Shown: positions 1 through 9,546, counted from the first letter of the stretch. The stretch: 64,000 nucleotides of DNA from Myxococcales bacterium (GCA_029862185.1 JAOTXX010000005.1:1-64000); one strand, 5' to 3'. Notes: generated by a model from the sequence alone, not told the origin. A program made the numbers and translations.

Positions 1-917
1 AGACGATAGGCGATGAGCTTGTTCGTGTCGCCGAGAAGAACGTACGTGACGACCTGGCATTCCTGCGCGCTCAGTCCCCGCGGGTCGAACACCTTTGGGG
101 GGTTGGGCCTGGCAAGCACGAACCGCCGACCATCGCTGTCAAACCAATCCACCACGCTCCAACGTCCACGTACGAGCGCCTTCCAGGTTTCCAACGCTTT
201 GCGGGGGTCGTCTTTGCGTAGCTTTCCACGCGCTCTGTCGACCTGCCGCGCGGCTTTGCGCAAGATCTCCGCAGCGCTGCGGTCCTTGACGGGCCCGATG
301 GCCTGGACGATCCGGAGGTCGTTCGCGTCGAGCACAGCCTCGGCGCCGTAGGGAAGCTCACGTGCATCGTCATCCAAATCGTCTTCACTACGAATCAGCG
401 CACGACGAAGACGATAGGCGGCGGCGATGTGGGCGCCGAGCATCTGCCAGCGCTCGCGCGCCTTGGCACCGAGCGTCATCGTCTCTGCGAGCGGGGCGCT
501 GATGTCGACTCCGACGCCGTCCGGGTCGATCGCGGTGATGCCAAACACGTCCACCCAGCCGAACTCGCCGAGAAGCGCACGGAGCTCTTTAGGATGGTCT
601 CGTGCAATCTTGCTCCAGGTGCCGGCGTAGCCCGGTGGTGTGACCGCTCGTACGAACTCGGGGGACAGCGTTTGAGTAGCAGCAATGAACCGCTGGGGGA
701 AATCGGGCGAAATCGACCGGAGTTGCATGTCGTGAATGACCGCATCTCGACCACCGCCGCCTTCCGGCCGAATGAACCCAAAGCCGAACACGCCCAGGCC
801 GTGCTCGATCATCGGCGCCGCGGCATCCATCAGGCCCGAAAGCCAATCTGCGTTCGACTTCTCGAGGTCGTAGGCGATTTCGATCAGATCGATCGCGTCT
901 GAAGTAACCGGGTCCAT
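1..917 (-). CDS. LuxR-family transcriptional regulator (C-terminal end outside window)
   Basis: Open frame of 305 codons read from an ATG at 917 down to the window edge without a stop, so the gene is cut. The N-terminal 200 residues look like a GAF/PAS-type sensory region (for example 'GLGVFGFGFIRPEGGGG') that I cannot assign. The last visible residues, 'DPRGLSAQECQVVTYVLLGD' followed by TNKLIAYRL, match the start of a LuxR/GerE helix-turn-helix (normally 'LTPRERQVLxLVAxGxSNKEIAxxL'). It is therefore probably a one-component DNA-binding regulator whose recognition helix lies just outside the window. It runs in the same direction as the nqr operon, 51 bases after the CBS gene; no terminator is obvious between them. 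Target genes cannot be inferred. Confidence 0.7.
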   Translation of the reverse strand, partial: MDPVTSDAIDLIEIAYDLEKSNADWLSGLMDAAAPMIEHGLGVFGFGFIRPEGGGGRDAVIHDMQLRSISPDFPQRFIAATQTLSPEFVRAVTPPGYAGTWSKIARDHPKELRALLGEFGWVDVFGITAIDPDGVGVDISAPLAETMTLGAKARERWQMLGAHIAAAYRLRRALIRSEDDLDDDARELPYGAEAVLDANDLRIVQAIGPVKDRSAAEILRKAARQVDRARGKLRKDDPRKALETWKALVRGRWSVVDWFDSDGRRFVLARPNPPKVFDPRGLSAQECQVVTYVLLGDTNKLIAYR

Positions 918-968
918 TGGCCTGAGGCACCGTGTCAGAACCTCACACCGCCTTCAATACGTATTTGT

Positions 969-1388
969 TTACCCCGACCCATGCAGATCAAATGCGCGGA
1001 TCACCGCCCGCAGCACGTCTCTTCTCACGACCACGCCGACGACCTGGTTGTCTTCGATGACCGGGTACCGCCTGCGTTTCGTTTCGATGAAGCGCGTGGC
1101 TACGTCGAGTAGGTTGTCGTCCGCATTAACGGCTTCGACGTCGCGAGTCATGTAGTCCGCGACGCATCCTCCTCGCTCCCCGTGATACCCGGCAACCAGC
1201 GCGGCCCTCAAGAAGTCTCGCTCGGTGAGAAGGCCGATGAGGTTTCCGCGTGCGTCGACCACGGGTGCTCCCGTAATACGTCTGTCGACCAAGGTGGACA
1301 CCGCGTCGAGCAGATCGGTGTCGCTCGTGAAGATCACCGGCTTGGTGACCATGATGTCGCGGACTCGCATTTCTTTGACCGTGCTCAT
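969..1388 (-). CDS. CBS-domain pair protein coupled to nqrM
   Basis: About 139 residues forming two CBS motifs (a Bateman module): 'VRDIMVTKPVIFTSDTDLLD' begins the first and 'VADYMTRDVEAVNADDNLLD' the second. CBS pairs bind adenine nucleotides and usually regulate a partner protein. There is no transmembrane or enzyme domain. I chose the ATG at 1388 because it overlaps the nqrM stop as ATGA; a longer reading from 1442 would run through nqrM in another frame. It is the last gene of the nqr operon, so an energy-sensing role for the Na+ pump or its assembly is a reasonable inference, but nothing in the sequence proves a partner. Confidence 0.85.
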   Translation of the reverse strand: MSTVKEMRVRDIMVTKPVIFTSDTDLLDAVSTLVDRRITGAPVVDARGNLIGLLTERDFLRAALVAGYHGERGGCVADYMTRDVEAVNADDNLLDVATRFIETKRRRYPVIEDNQVVGVVVRRDVLRAVIRAFDLHGSG

Positions 1389-1567
1389 GCTGCTCGGTTC
1401 CTCGGACAGCCATCGCTTGCAGCGCGGCCGCACGCCCCACATCCTGTTCCATCGGGATTATTGAGCCCGCCGCATGTGCCGCGAATGCCGCCTCGACCGG
1501 AAAGCAGCCCGACGCTCAAGCCGCTCAGGGCAAGCGCGAACACGAAAAAGCTGAGCACATAGGTCAT
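1385..1567 (-). CDS. nqrM: Na+-NQR maturation protein NqrM
   Basis: A 60-residue protein with one N-terminal membrane helix ('MTYVLSFFVFALALSGLSVG') followed by a short Cys-rich tail containing 'GTCGGLNNPDGTGCGACGR'. This is the layout of NqrM (formerly DUF539), which is thought to deliver iron to the NqrD/NqrE cysteine site and is needed for assembly of the Na+-pumping NADH:quinone reductase. The ATG at 1567 lies 4 bases after the nqrF stop; an upstream in-frame start at 1615 would add unlike residues overlapping nqrF. The stop overlaps the ATG of the CBS gene. The NqrM family usually shows four Cys; four are visible here. Confidence 0.9.
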   Translation of the reverse strand: MTYVLSFFVFALALSGLSVGLLSGRGGIRGTCGGLNNPDGTGCGACGRAASDGCPRNRAA

Positions 1568-1571
1568 CCCT

Positions 1572-2798
1572 TCAACTCCCAAAATCGTCGAACATGACGC
1601 TCTCCTCGGGAACACCGAGATCCCTGAGCATCCCTTGAACCGCAGAAATCATCAAGGGTGGACCGCACATGTAGTATTCGCAGTCCTCGGGCGCTTTGTG
1701 TTCCCGGAGGTGCATGTCGTACGCCACCTGGTGAATGAAACCCGTAGGGCCGTCCCAGCCGTCGTCGTCTCTGGGCTCCGAAAGCGCCGCCACATACATG
1801 AAGTTCGGGTGCTCATCGGCCAGGCGCTGGAACTCTTCGTGATAGAAAAGGTCGCGCTTGCTTCGAACGCCGAACCAGAACGAAATCTTGCGCTTGGTGT
1901 TGAGGCGCTTGAGCTGATCGAAGATGTGCGACCGAAGTGGCGCCATGCCCGTGCCTCCCCCAATGAACACCATTTCGTTTTCGGTTTCCCTCGCGAAGAA
2001 CTCTCCGTAGGGTCCGGCGATCGTGACTTTGTCTCCAGGCTTCAGGCTGAACAGATAAGACGAGACGATGCCCGGCCGCACGTTCGGCCCCGCGCCCGGC
2101 GGTGGCAGAGCGATGCCGACGTTGAGGAGGATAATTCCGGTTTCCTCCGGGTAGTTGGCCATCGAGTAGGCTCGGGTCGTCTTGGCCTTGCAGCCCGCTT
2201 CGAACCTCCAGAGCTTGTACTCATCCCAGGTGTCACGGTACGCCCCCTCGATGTCGAAATCGGAGAACTTCGCCTGGTACGGCGGGCACTCGACCTGGAT
2301 GTAGCCTCCCGCCCGAAACGGCACCTCCTCGCCAGCCGGAAGCTCGAGGCAAATCTCTTTGATGAACGTGCTGAGACCGTGTGTCGATCGCACTTCACAC
2401 TCCCATTTTCGAACACCAAAGACCTCCTCGGGAATCTCCACACGGATGTCATCTCGAACCGAGACCTGGCAGGCGAGCCGAACGTGCTGCGACGCCTCAT
2501 TGCGTGAAACCATGGACTCTTCGGTAGGCAGCAGCGGGCCTCCCCCATGGAGCACCTTGACCCTGCACTGACCGCAGGTCCCTTTGCCGCCGCAGCCAGC
2601 CGGCAGGTAGAGGCCGGTGTTCGCCAGGGCAACCAAGAGCTTTGCGCCCGCGGATACGTCGAAGTCCTTGTCGCCGTTGACGAGCATGTGAACGCTGCCG
2701 GTTTCGACCAGCTTCGAGCGCGCAGCCAAAATCAACGCTGACAGCGAGACGACGATGCCGGTGAACACGGCCACGGCCAGGACGATTTGAAGTGCCAC
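1572..2798 (-). CDS. nqrF: Na+-translocating NADH:quinone reductase subunit F
   Basis: 408 residues, the normal NqrF length. One N-terminal membrane helix (about residues 3-25) anchors a cytoplasmic ferredoxin domain with a [2Fe-2S] set Cys69, Cys75, Cys78 and Cys110 ('CGGKGTCGQC'), followed by a ferredoxin-NADP reductase-like module. The FAD motif is 'RAYSMANYPEE' and the nucleotide site is 'MVFIGGGTGMAPLRS'. The C-terminus 'YYMCGPPLMISAV' is typical of NADH-binding flavoproteins. NqrF is the electron entry point: it oxidises NADH and passes electrons to NqrD/E, NqrC and NqrB. It follows nqrE by 12 bases and precedes nqrM. Confidence 0.97.
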   Translation of the reverse strand: MALQIVLAVAVFTGIVVSLSALILAARSKLVETGSVHMLVNGDKDFDVSAGAKLLVALANTGLYLPAGCGGKGTCGQCRVKVLHGGGPLLPTEESMVSRNEASQHVRLACQVSVRDDIRVEIPEEVFGVRKWECEVRSTHGLSTFIKEICLELPAGEEVPFRAGGYIQVECPPYQAKFSDFDIEGAYRDTWDEYKLWRFEAGCKAKTTRAYSMANYPEETGIILLNVGIALPPPGAGPNVRPGIVSSYLFSLKPGDKVTIAGPYGEFFARETENEMVFIGGGTGMAPLRSHIFDQLKRLNTKRKISFWFGVRSKRDLFYHEEFQRLADEHPNFMYVAALSEPRDDDGWDGPTGFIHQVAYDMHLREHKAPEDCEYYMCGPPLMISAVQGMLRDLGVPEESVMFDDFGS

Positions 2799-2810
2799 GC
2801 GCCTGTCCTC

Positions 2811-3419
2811 CTAGAGTTGAATCCCTGCAAAGGCCATGAAGCCCAGCGACATCAGACCGACGATGATGAAGGTGATCCCGAGGCCTTGGAGGCCAGCGGG
2901 CACGTCGCTGTACTTGAGCTTCTCCCGAATGCCGGCGAGTGCGACCAGAGCCAGCGCCCATCCAAATCCGCTCCCTACTCCGTACACTACGCTTTCGCCC
3001 ATCGTGTAATCGCGACTCACGGAAAACAGGCTGCCGCCGAGGATCGCGCAGTTCACCGTGATCAGAGGCAAGTAGATGCCGAGCGCATGGAAAAGCTTCG
3101 GGAAATACTTGTCGAGCAGCATTTCGAGGATTTGCACCATCGCGGCGATGACGCCGATATAGGTGACCAAGCCGAGGAAGCTCAGGTCGATGTCCGGGAG
3201 CCCCGCCCATGCGAGCGCGCCCTCTTTGAGGACATAGTTGTAAAGGAAGGTGTTCGCCGGAACGGTGATGAGCTGAACGCCGACCACCGCCGCCCCGAGG
3301 CCCAAGGCGGTTTCGATCCGCTTGGAGACCGCGAGAAACGTGCACATCCCGAGGAAGAACGAAAGCGCCAGGTTCTCGACGAAAACGGCCTTGATGAAGA
3401 GCTCGGCGTAGCTGCCCAT
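2811..3419 (-). CDS. nqrE: Na+-NQR subunit E
   Basis: 202 residues, six predicted membrane helices, and the two conserved cysteines that bind the membrane Fe-S site with NqrD (Cys26 in '[10 protein letters not shown]' and Cys124 in '[10 protein letters not shown]'). I start at the ATG at 3419, which shares one base with the nqrD stop (TGATG). A GTG at 3422 is directly upstream and in frame, so the exact start could differ by one codon. NqrE and NqrD are inverted-topology homologues (RnfA/RnfE family) that carry electrons across the membrane. Confidence 0.96.
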   Translation of the reverse strand: MGSYAELFIKAVFVENLALSFFLGMCTFLAVSKRIETALGLGAAVVGVQLITVPANTFLYNYVLKEGALAWAGLPDIDLSFLGLVTYIGVIAAMVQILEMLLDKYFPKLFHALGIYLPLITVNCAILGGSLFSVSRDYTMGESVVYGVGSGFGWALALVALAGIREKLKYSDVPAGLQGLGITFIIVGLMSLGFMAFAGIQL

Positions 3420-4081
3420 CACAAGGCCTCCGTTCGATGTACTTCGTGAATCCGGAACTCGGGTTTTTCGACCTGCTCAGCCTTCCAAGTTCGTACAGCC
3501 CAGATGATCAGGCCAATCACGAAGAACGCGCTCGGCGGTAGGAGCATCATCCCGTTGGGCTTGTACCAGCCGCCGTCGGCCGCGTTCGGGAAGATCGTGT
3601 AGCCGAGCAGCGTCCCCGCGCCGAGGAGCTCGCGGCTCGTCGCCACGAGAATCAGAATCGTGCTGTAGCCGAGGCCGTTCCCGATGCCGTCGAGGAAGCT
3701 CAAGCCAACCGGATTCTTCGAAGCGAAGCTCTCGGTCCGGCCGAGGACGATGCAGTTGGTGATGATCAGGCCCACGAAGACCGAAAGCTCACGACTCGTC
3801 TCGAACGCAAACGCCTTCAAGGACTCGTCGACGACGATCACCAGCGAGGCAATGATCGTCATCTGCACGATGATGCGGATACTGCTTGGAAGAACGTGGC
3901 GAATCGCGCTGACCGCCGCGTTCGACAAGGCGGCAACTACGGTGAGGGCAACGCACATGTAGAGGGACGGCAGGAGCGACGTGGTCACGGCGAGCGCCGA
4001 GCAGATGCCGAGCACATGCAGGGTGACGGGATTGTCATCGACGATGGGTTTCAAAAGAGCGCGCTTGGTTGCGGTGCTCAT
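3419..4081 (-). CDS. nqrD: Na+-NQR subunit D
   Basis: 220 residues with six membrane helices and the paired cysteines of the NqrD/E iron site (Cys27 in 'HVLGICSAL', Cys110 in '[12 protein letters not shown]'). The ATG overlaps the nqrC stop (ATGA at 4078-4081) and the stop overlaps nqrE, so translation is coupled in both directions. The role is electron transfer from the NqrF [2Fe-2S] cluster to the NqrC flavin in the Na+-pumping complex. Confidence 0.96.
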   Translation of the reverse strand: MSTATKRALLKPIVDDNPVTLHVLGICSALAVTTSLLPSLYMCVALTVVAALSNAAVSAIRHVLPSSIRIIVQMTIIASLVIVVDESLKAFAFETSRELSVFVGLIITNCIVLGRTESFASKNPVGLSFLDGIGNGLGYSTILILVATSRELLGAGTLLGYTIFPNAADGGWYKPNGMMLLPPSAFFVIGLIIWAVRTWKAEQVEKPEFRIHEVHRTEAL

Positions 4082-4878
4082 GGGCTTTCTCCTGCCTCGA
4101 TGTTCTCGAGGAATGGCCCATAGCCGTGATCGCCGAGCCAGTACTTGATGATGTTCGAGACGCCGTTCCCCGTGAGCGTCGCGCCGGAGACCCCATCGAC
4201 GTGGTAGTCGGCGAGCGGGTCGTCGGCAGAGACGCGGCCCTTGACGACTCGAAGCTCGAGCGCGCCGGAATCATCGAACGTCCGCTTCCCGCGCCAGAGC
4301 TCACGCCACGCTGGCTTCACGATGAAGTCCCCTAGGCCGGGAGTTTCCCCATGCGCGTAAAAGGTGATGTCCGAAACGGTGTTGCCATCGGCTTCGAGAG
4401 CGAGAAAGCCATAGAGGGTCGACCAGAGCCCATAGCCGGAAATCGGAAGGATGATTCTGTTGATCTCGCCGTCCCGGCGAACGAGATACACCAGCGCATG
4501 CTTGGCGCGGCGCCCCACCTTGGCCACGTCGATCTCGCTGGGGATCTCGACGCTCTGGGCGGGAACCTTTGCGGCCGCTAGCGGATCATAGACTTCCGGA
4601 TCGATGTCGTCGGCGTAGGCGCCGGTTTCGAGGTCGATGACGCGTGGCTCGATGCTCTCGAAAAGCTCGTCGACCTCGGCCTCCGGAGCCCATAGCCCTG
4701 CGACCTCGAGGATGTTTCGGCGCATCTCGACCATCGCGTTCTCGACCTGTCGCGGCTTGAGCAGGATGGCGGCCGAGGCCACCAGCGACGAGCAGAGCAG
4801 GCTGACGAAAAGCGCGACGAGCAGGGTCCGAGCGACCGTGTCAGGTCTGGCGCCGGATGTTCGGGAAGGCTCAGGCAC
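4078..4878 (-). CDS. nqrC: Na+-NQR subunit C
   Basis: 266 residues from a GTG at 4878. This start is preferred because it has an AGGAGG ribosome site ten bases upstream and overlaps the nqrB stop by eight bases; a longer frame from 4962 runs through nqrB. One N-terminal membrane helix (around '[19 protein letters not shown]') is followed by a periplasmic FMN-binding domain. The covalent FMN site is the Thr of 'DGVSGATLT' near residue 234, the type of motif recognised by the flavin transferase ApbE. No apbE gene is present in this window, so it must lie elsewhere. Confidence 0.95.
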   Translation of the reverse strand: MPEPSRTSGARPDTVARTLLVALFVSLLCSSLVASAAILLKPRQVENAMVEMRRNILEVAGLWAPEAEVDELFESIEPRVIDLETGAYADDIDPEVYDPLAAAKVPAQSVEIPSEIDVAKVGRRAKHALVYLVRRDGEINRIILPISGYGLWSTLYGFLALEADGNTVSDITFYAHGETPGLGDFIVKPAWRELWRGKRTFDDSGALELRVVKGRVSADDPLADYHVDGVSGATLTGNGVSNIIKYWLGDHGYGPFLENIEAGESP

Positions 4879-6085
4879 TTCGGCGCAACCTCCTGCTGAC
4901 GTTGGCCCGCATGACGAAGTGGTCGATGGTGGGCGCAAAGATGTTGGCGAAGAGGATCGCAAGCATGATTCCCTCCGGGAACGCGATGTTGACCACGCGG
5001 ATGACGACGGTAATCGCTCCGATCAGAACCCCGAAGACCCAGCGGCCGGGGTTGGTGATGCAGGCGCTCACTGGGTCGGTCGCCATGAACACCATTCCGA
5101 AAGCAAAGCCGCCAAGCACGAGATGCCAGTACCAGGGCATGGCGAACATCGGGTTCGAATCGGAGCCGACCGCGTTGAGGAGCATGGCGGTGGCGAACAT
5201 GCCTAGCATGACGCCTGCGATGATCCGCCAGGACGCCACACCGGTGTACACGATGAAGACGCCGCCGAGGAGGCACGCGACGGCTGAAGTCTCGCCAAGC
5301 GAGCCCTGGATGTTTCCGACAAATGCATCCATCCACGTGACGCCCTGACTGACGATGCCGGCGGTGCCGCTTTCTGCGCCTATCGCGAGCGGCGTCGCGC
5401 CGGTGATCACGTCGATCGGGGGTGTCCAGACCGACTCGCCGGACATCTCGACGGGATACGCGAAGTAGAGGAACGCGCGGCCCGCAAGCGCAGGGTTCAT
5501 GAAGTTCTTGCCCGTCCCGCCAAAGACTTCCTTCGCCATGACCACGCCAAACGAAATCCCGATGGCCACCTGCCAGAGGGGAGTCGTAGCGGGCAAGGTC
5601 AGGGCGTAAAGAATCGAGGTGACGAAAAACCCTTCGTTGACCTCGTGGTTGCGAATGCCGGCGAACAGGACTTCCCATACGCCGCCCGCCGCCAAGGTGA
5701 CGGCGTAGATCGGAACGAAGTAGAGGAGCCCATAGAAGGTCGCGGCGCCGACGCTCTGCGGGTCGTGGCCGATTCCCATCGCGGCCATCAGAGCGCCTCG
5801 CCAATCGCTCGGCGCGGGCAAGCCGAGCTGCTCGATCGCGAGGTTCGCCTGGTAGCCCGTGTTCCACATGCCAAAAAGCGCACAGGGCAAAACCCCGAGG
5901 ACGACCAGGCCCATGACACGCTTGAGATCGATCGCGTCGCGCGCGTGCGGCGCATGGCGCGACACGTCCGGAGGCGAGTAGAAGAGCGTGTCGAGCATCT
6001 CGTAGATCGCCTGAAAGCTCTCGAAGCGCCCGCCCTTTTCAAAATGGGGCTCGACTTTGTCGAGGAGTTTTCGCAGAGGACGCAT
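4871..6085 (-). CDS. nqrB: Na+-NQR subunit B
   Basis: 404 residues, multi-pass membrane protein, starting at the ATG at 6085 that overlaps the nqrA stop (TGATG). The beginning 'MRPLRKLLDKVEPHFEKGG' and the covalent FMN motif 'DVITGATPL' (Thr near residue 231) are diagnostic. NqrB carries FMN, riboflavin and the quinone site, and is the main Na+ channel of the complex. The apparent 516-residue frame upstream of 6085 is nqrA read in the wrong frame. Confidence 0.96.
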   Translation of the reverse strand: MRPLRKLLDKVEPHFEKGGRFESFQAIYEMLDTLFYSPPDVSRHAPHARDAIDLKRVMGLVVLGVLPCALFGMWNTGYQANLAIEQLGLPAPSDWRGALMAAMGIGHDPQSVGAATFYGLLYFVPIYAVTLAAGGVWEVLFAGIRNHEVNEGFFVTSILYALTLPATTPLWQVAIGISFGVVMAKEVFGGTGKNFMNPALAGRAFLYFAYPVEMSGESVWTPPIDVITGATPLAIGAESGTAGIVSQGVTWMDAFVGNIQGSLGETSAVACLLGGVFIVYTGVASWRIIAGVMLGMFATAMLLNAVGSDSNPMFAMPWYWHLVLGGFAFGMVFMATDPVSACITNPGRWVFGVLIGAITVVIRVVNIAFPEGIMLAILFANIFAPTIDHFVMRANVSRRLRRSA

Positions 6086-7434
6086 CAGCCGCTCTTCTCG
6101 ATTATGTCTAGGTTTGCTCGGAGAAACTCGCCGTACTCGTACTTGCTGCAGCAAACGAAGGAGCAGAGCGCGAGGTCTTCTTCTTCGAGCTCCAGGCAGC
6201 CGAGTGCTTTGGCGGTTTCGGTGTCTTCGACGATGAGCGCTTTCAGCAACGGCGCGGGCAGAATGTCGAGCGGCATGACTTTCTCGAAGTTGCCGATGGG
6301 AATCATGGCGCGGGGGCTGCCGTTCTGACTGGTGCTGAGCGGAAAGCGGTAGCGCCGAGGACGTAGCGAGGCGACGAAGGCGCGGATCGACGAGTATCGA
6401 TCGGAGCCCGGTGCGATCCATCGCAGGAAGTGACGGCTTCGGTCCTCTGCAAGCACGCTGAGCTGTACGTCATACGGGCCGATATACCGCGCATGCCCCG
6501 CAGCGCGTCGTCCACCGAGAATCGAGCCGGAGATCACGCGGCATTCGCCACGCTCGATCTCTCCCTTCAAGAGGTCTTCGGTGCTTGCGCCGATGCGTGT
6601 GCGCAGCAGACGCGGCTTCTTCACCAACGGACCTCCCAATGCGATCACCCGCTCGGTGGAGATTCGGCCGGTCGCGAACAGCGAGCCAATGGCGATCACG
6701 TCTTGGTAGCCCAGGTACCAAACGCTTTTGTTTTCACCAACGGGGTCGAGGAAATGGATGTGGGTCCCTGGCAGGCCAGCAGGATGCGGGCCTTCGAACG
6801 TCGCCGAGCTCACCGATGCGAGATTCGGAAGCTCAAAGCCGTGCCCCGGGGACTGACAAACGTGAACCTTGCCCTCGGTCAGCCGGCTGAGCACGGCCAC
6901 GCCATCGTGGAACTCCTGAGCACGGTCCGCGATGATCAGGCGTGGGTCGCCGGCGAGCGGGTTGGTGTCGACCGCGGTGACGAAGATGGAATGCGGTGAG
7001 GCGTCGGCGTTGGGAACCTTTCCAAACGGCCGCGCGCGCAGCGAGGTCCACAGGCCGGAGGATTGCAGGACCGCTCGCACCGCGTCGCGATCGAGTTGGG
7101 TGAGCTCAGTCCGCTCATGCGAAGGAAAGATTTCTTGTTCAACACCGTCCAAGCGAACGACCACCGATTGCAGCGACCTCCGAGCCCCACGATGGATCGC
7201 CACGATTTCCCCGCAGCCAGGCGACGTGAACATCACTTCCGGGTTGTTCTTGTCGATGAGCAAGGGTTGCCCAAGGCGGACGCGGTGACCGACATCCACC
7301 TTGAGCCGAGGCTGCAAGCCGACGAAGTCCATGGCGACCAAGGCAACCCAGCCGACCGGGTTCGCGTCTTCGATGCGCCGTTCCGGTGCGCCCGAAATGG
7401 GGATGTCGAGTCCTCTGCGGATGCGAACGTGCAT
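6085..7434 (-). CDS. nqrA: Na+-NQR subunit A
   Basis: 449 residues, soluble subunit, starting 'MHVRIRRGLDIPISGAPE' as NqrA does. It contains the barrel-sandwich/RnfC-like folds of the family; 'VMFTSPGCGEIVAIHRGARR' is the usual lipoyl-like segment. NqrA docks on the cytoplasmic side of NqrB and was once assigned a quinone site. It is the first gene of an eight-gene operon (nqrABCDEF, nqrM, CBS gene) in which every junction up to nqrE overlaps or touches. The upstream 113 bases separate it from a divergent lipoprotein gene; I see no convincing sigma-54 or strong sigma-70 box there. Confidence 0.95.
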   Translation of the reverse strand: MHVRIRRGLDIPISGAPERRIEDANPVGWVALVAMDFVGLQPRLKVDVGHRVRLGQPLLIDKNNPEVMFTSPGCGEIVAIHRGARRSLQSVVVRLDGVEQEIFPSHERTELTQLDRDAVRAVLQSSGLWTSLRARPFGKVPNADASPHSIFVTAVDTNPLAGDPRLIIADRAQEFHDGVAVLSRLTEGKVHVCQSPGHGFELPNLASVSSATFEGPHPAGLPGTHIHFLDPVGENKSVWYLGYQDVIAIGSLFATGRISTERVIALGGPLVKKPRLLRTRIGASTEDLLKGEIERGECRVISGSILGGRRAAGHARYIGPYDVQLSVLAEDRSRHFLRWIAPGSDRYSSIRAFVASLRPRRYRFPLSTSQNGSPRAMIPIGNFEKVMPLDILPAPLLKALIVEDTETAKALGCLELEEEDLALCSFVCCSKYEYGEFLRANLDIIEKSG

Positions 7435-7547
7435 TCCAGTCAGCGGAGTCTAGCCCAAACTCCCGCTACGGAAAGTGCGAAACGAGGCGCAAAACATGCG
7501 TCTAGTCGGGAGGTGTGCGCGCTCTGCAAACATGGTAGGGATCCGTC

Positions 7548-8069
7548 ATGCGCTGGTTCGTTTGCGGATGCGTTCTCGTAGCTTTGGTAAGCTGCAAAGA
7601 GGAGGTTTATTTCATCCCGGGAACGGGAGTGTTGCCAGAATGCAACGAAGCTCCGGTCATTGATTTGAACGGCACCCTCTGGTTCGATCAAGGCACCGTT
7701 ACGATTCGGAGCTCGGGTTGCCCCGATGCGATGCCCAACGATGAATTCGAGTCCTGCGCCCTCAACTGGGCGTTCAGCCAGAACGGCAACGACCTGAGCA
7801 TCGTCGTCGACGAGGAATATCGTTTGGAGGGGCGTCTGTGCGACGACCAACTCTATCTACGCGGCGGCTGGTGGTTGCCCGTGAGGGACGAGGAGGGCTT
7901 CTGCTATGAAGACGACTCCGCCGAAGAGGTGGGCATCCAAGCGGAAGGCAACGTCCTCACGGTCTCGCCGGTTGAGCAAATGATGACCGGGACCTTGTCT
8001 GTCCAAGGTCGATGCGCCGGCGACTATGCAGTCACGTTCCGGCCAGTGAACGACCCATCTCTGAACTAG
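7548..8069 (+). CDS. hypothetical lipoprotein
   Basis: 173 residues. The N-terminus 'MRWFVCGCVLVALVSCKEE' is a lipoprotein signal with a lipobox ending at Cys16 (LVSC). The mature part has six more cysteines and alternating polar/hydrophobic segments suggestive of a small beta-rich secreted domain; I do not recognise a family. It is transcribed away from nqrA and ends 13 bases before the convergent CBS gene. No function can be given. Confidence 0.75.
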   Translation: MRWFVCGCVLVALVSCKEEVYFIPGTGVLPECNEAPVIDLNGTLWFDQGTVTIRSSGCPDAMPNDEFESCALNWAFSQNGNDLSIVVDEEYRLEGRLCDDQLYLRGGWWLPVRDEEGFCYEDDSAEEVGIQAEGNVLTVSPVEQMMTGTLSVQGRCAGDYAVTFRPVNDPSLN

Positions 8070-8082
8070 CGGGTGCTCCGCC

Positions 8083-8499
8083 TCACGCTCCGGGGGCTAA
8101 GTTCCCCTGAAGCACGCGCAGCAGATCGATGTAGCTCACGATTCCGAGCAGGTCGCCGGTGTCGAGATCGGCCACCGGAATCGCGCCCACGCGATGCAAG
8201 AGCATCAGCTCCAACACTTCGCGAACGTTGGTCTCGGGATCGACCTTGACCGTGCTGGTGTTCATGAAGCTGCCGACGGTCGCCGAACGCGCGCCCTCGA
8301 CAGCCTCCATGGCGTCGTCGTCCGGGGCCCCAGAGAAACCTCGTAGGTCGCGGTCGCTGATGATGCCGACGAGCTCACGGCCACGGACCACCGGAAGGTG
8401 CCGGACATCGAGCTCGTAGAGCAGCCCCAGCGCTTCGGCTACGGACATGAGCTCCGTCGCCGTCGCGGGTTTTTCGGTCATGATGTCTTTTACGAGCAC
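8083..8499 (-). CDS. CBS-domain pair protein
   Basis: 138 residues made of two CBS motifs and little else: 'VKDIMTEKPATATELMSVAE' starts the first, 'VGSFMNTSTVKVDPETNVRE' the second, each ending with 'GIISDRDL' or 'GIVSYIDL'. It likely binds AMP/ATP or a related ligand. It lies 33 bases downstream of the YwiC-like gene on the same strand and could be co-transcribed with it. It is one of four CBS genes in the window. Confidence 0.85.
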   Translation of the reverse strand: MLVKDIMTEKPATATELMSVAEALGLLYELDVRHLPVVRGRELVGIISDRDLRGFSGAPDDDAMEAVEGARSATVGSFMNTSTVKVDPETNVREVLELMLLHRVGAIPVADLDTGDLLGIVSYIDLLRVLQGNLAPGA

Positions 8500-8532
8500 A
8501 GGCTTCTCCTCTCCGGGTCGTCCGCGACCGGG

Positions 8533-9384
8533 CTAGAACATGGGGAACGGTAGGGTCGGTTCGACCGCATTGAAATCCTGTATGATCTTTAGCGTGGTGA
8601 CCACCGCTATCAGCGAACCAAGATTTGCGGCGACCAGGCTCCAGCCCATGAGTCGGAGCCGGCGAGCGGTCGGCCGAAGGGCAGCCACTGCCAGCACGAC
8701 GAGCGCCACGGGCATCGCCGCCGCGAGAATCGAGAGCCCATCCCGGGACCCGCTGAGCCCGACGACCCCGACGATGATGGCCACGGCGCAAACCAGAATT
8801 AGGACCCCCCGCTTGAAAGCCACGCGTCGGAAGTCTTCGTCGGTCTTGGCCTTGGTCCGGGCGACGGTCAGCCGCACGGCGGCGGTCCCCAAAATGGAGG
8901 TCGTCAGCCAGAGCAGCGCAACGGAGAGCGTCACGGTGCGCCCCAAGCCCGCGGAAAGGCCCAGGGGGATCGCAATGGAGGAGAGCGTGGCGGCTGCCAA
9001 GCCTTCTCCAAACATGCTGCGCTCGAGCCCCTGGATGGCGAGCATCACGAGGGTGACGCCTAGCAGCAGAGGCACGACGATGGCGTATTGAACCTGCGTC
9101 GACGCAAGCACGAGCCCCGCAATGCCCGCGCCGAGAGCCACCAGCGAGAACACCAGTAGAGCGCGTTTCGCGCGGTCGCTCTCCTCGCGCTGCATGCGGG
9201 TGCCCCGCTGCCCAAACAAGACCAGCAGTGGCTCGTTTGCGAGGAACGCGCCAACCGCACCAATGCCAAGGAGCCAGGTCGAGGTCGTGGGTGTGCCGCC
9301 CAGAAGAACGGAGACGATCGGAAACAGCAGCTCGGCGTAGGCGCCGTGCTCCCTCGGGACCATCTTGCGTTGTGCGGTGCCCAT
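8533..9384 (-). CDS. YwiC-like family membrane protein
   Basis: 283 residues with about eight to ten predicted membrane helices. The N-terminal 'MVPREHGAYAELLFPIVSVL' carries the 'REHGA' signature of the YwiC-like family (named after Bacillus YwiC, linked to the anaerobic/nitrate region there). Biochemical function is unknown. The gene is divergent from the TauE/SafE gene that opens the cbb3 locus, with a 162-base gap, which suggests shared control at this junction; I found no sigma-54-type box in that gap. Confidence 0.8.
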   Translation of the reverse strand: MGTAQRKMVPREHGAYAELLFPIVSVLLGGTPTTSTWLLGIGAVGAFLANEPLLVLFGQRGTRMQREESDRAKRALLVFSLVALGAGIAGLVLASTQVQYAIVVPLLLGVTLVMLAIQGLERSMFGEGLAAATLSSIAIPLGLSAGLGRTVTLSVALLWLTTSILGTAAVRLTVARTKAKTDEDFRRVAFKRGVLILVCAVAIIVGVVGLSGSRDGLSILAAAMPVALVVLAVAALRPTARRLRLMGWSLVAANLGSLIAVVTTLKIIQDFNAVEPTLPFPMF

Positions 9385-9546
9385 CGATCAGGGGAATAGC
9401 ACCCGCTGACCCACGATCCATCGTATTTTCTCGGTGCCCGAACGGGCGGCGCGCAATATCTGCGTATTCGGGTATAAGTGACCCCGCGCATGGCGGAAGG
9501 CGAGTTGTAGCGTGTCCCCTTCAAGGATCGACCCTAGAGCGAGCGT

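Noticed and set aside
1635-2507. 290-codon plus-strand frame
   Set aside because: Antisense of nqrF with no family-like segment.
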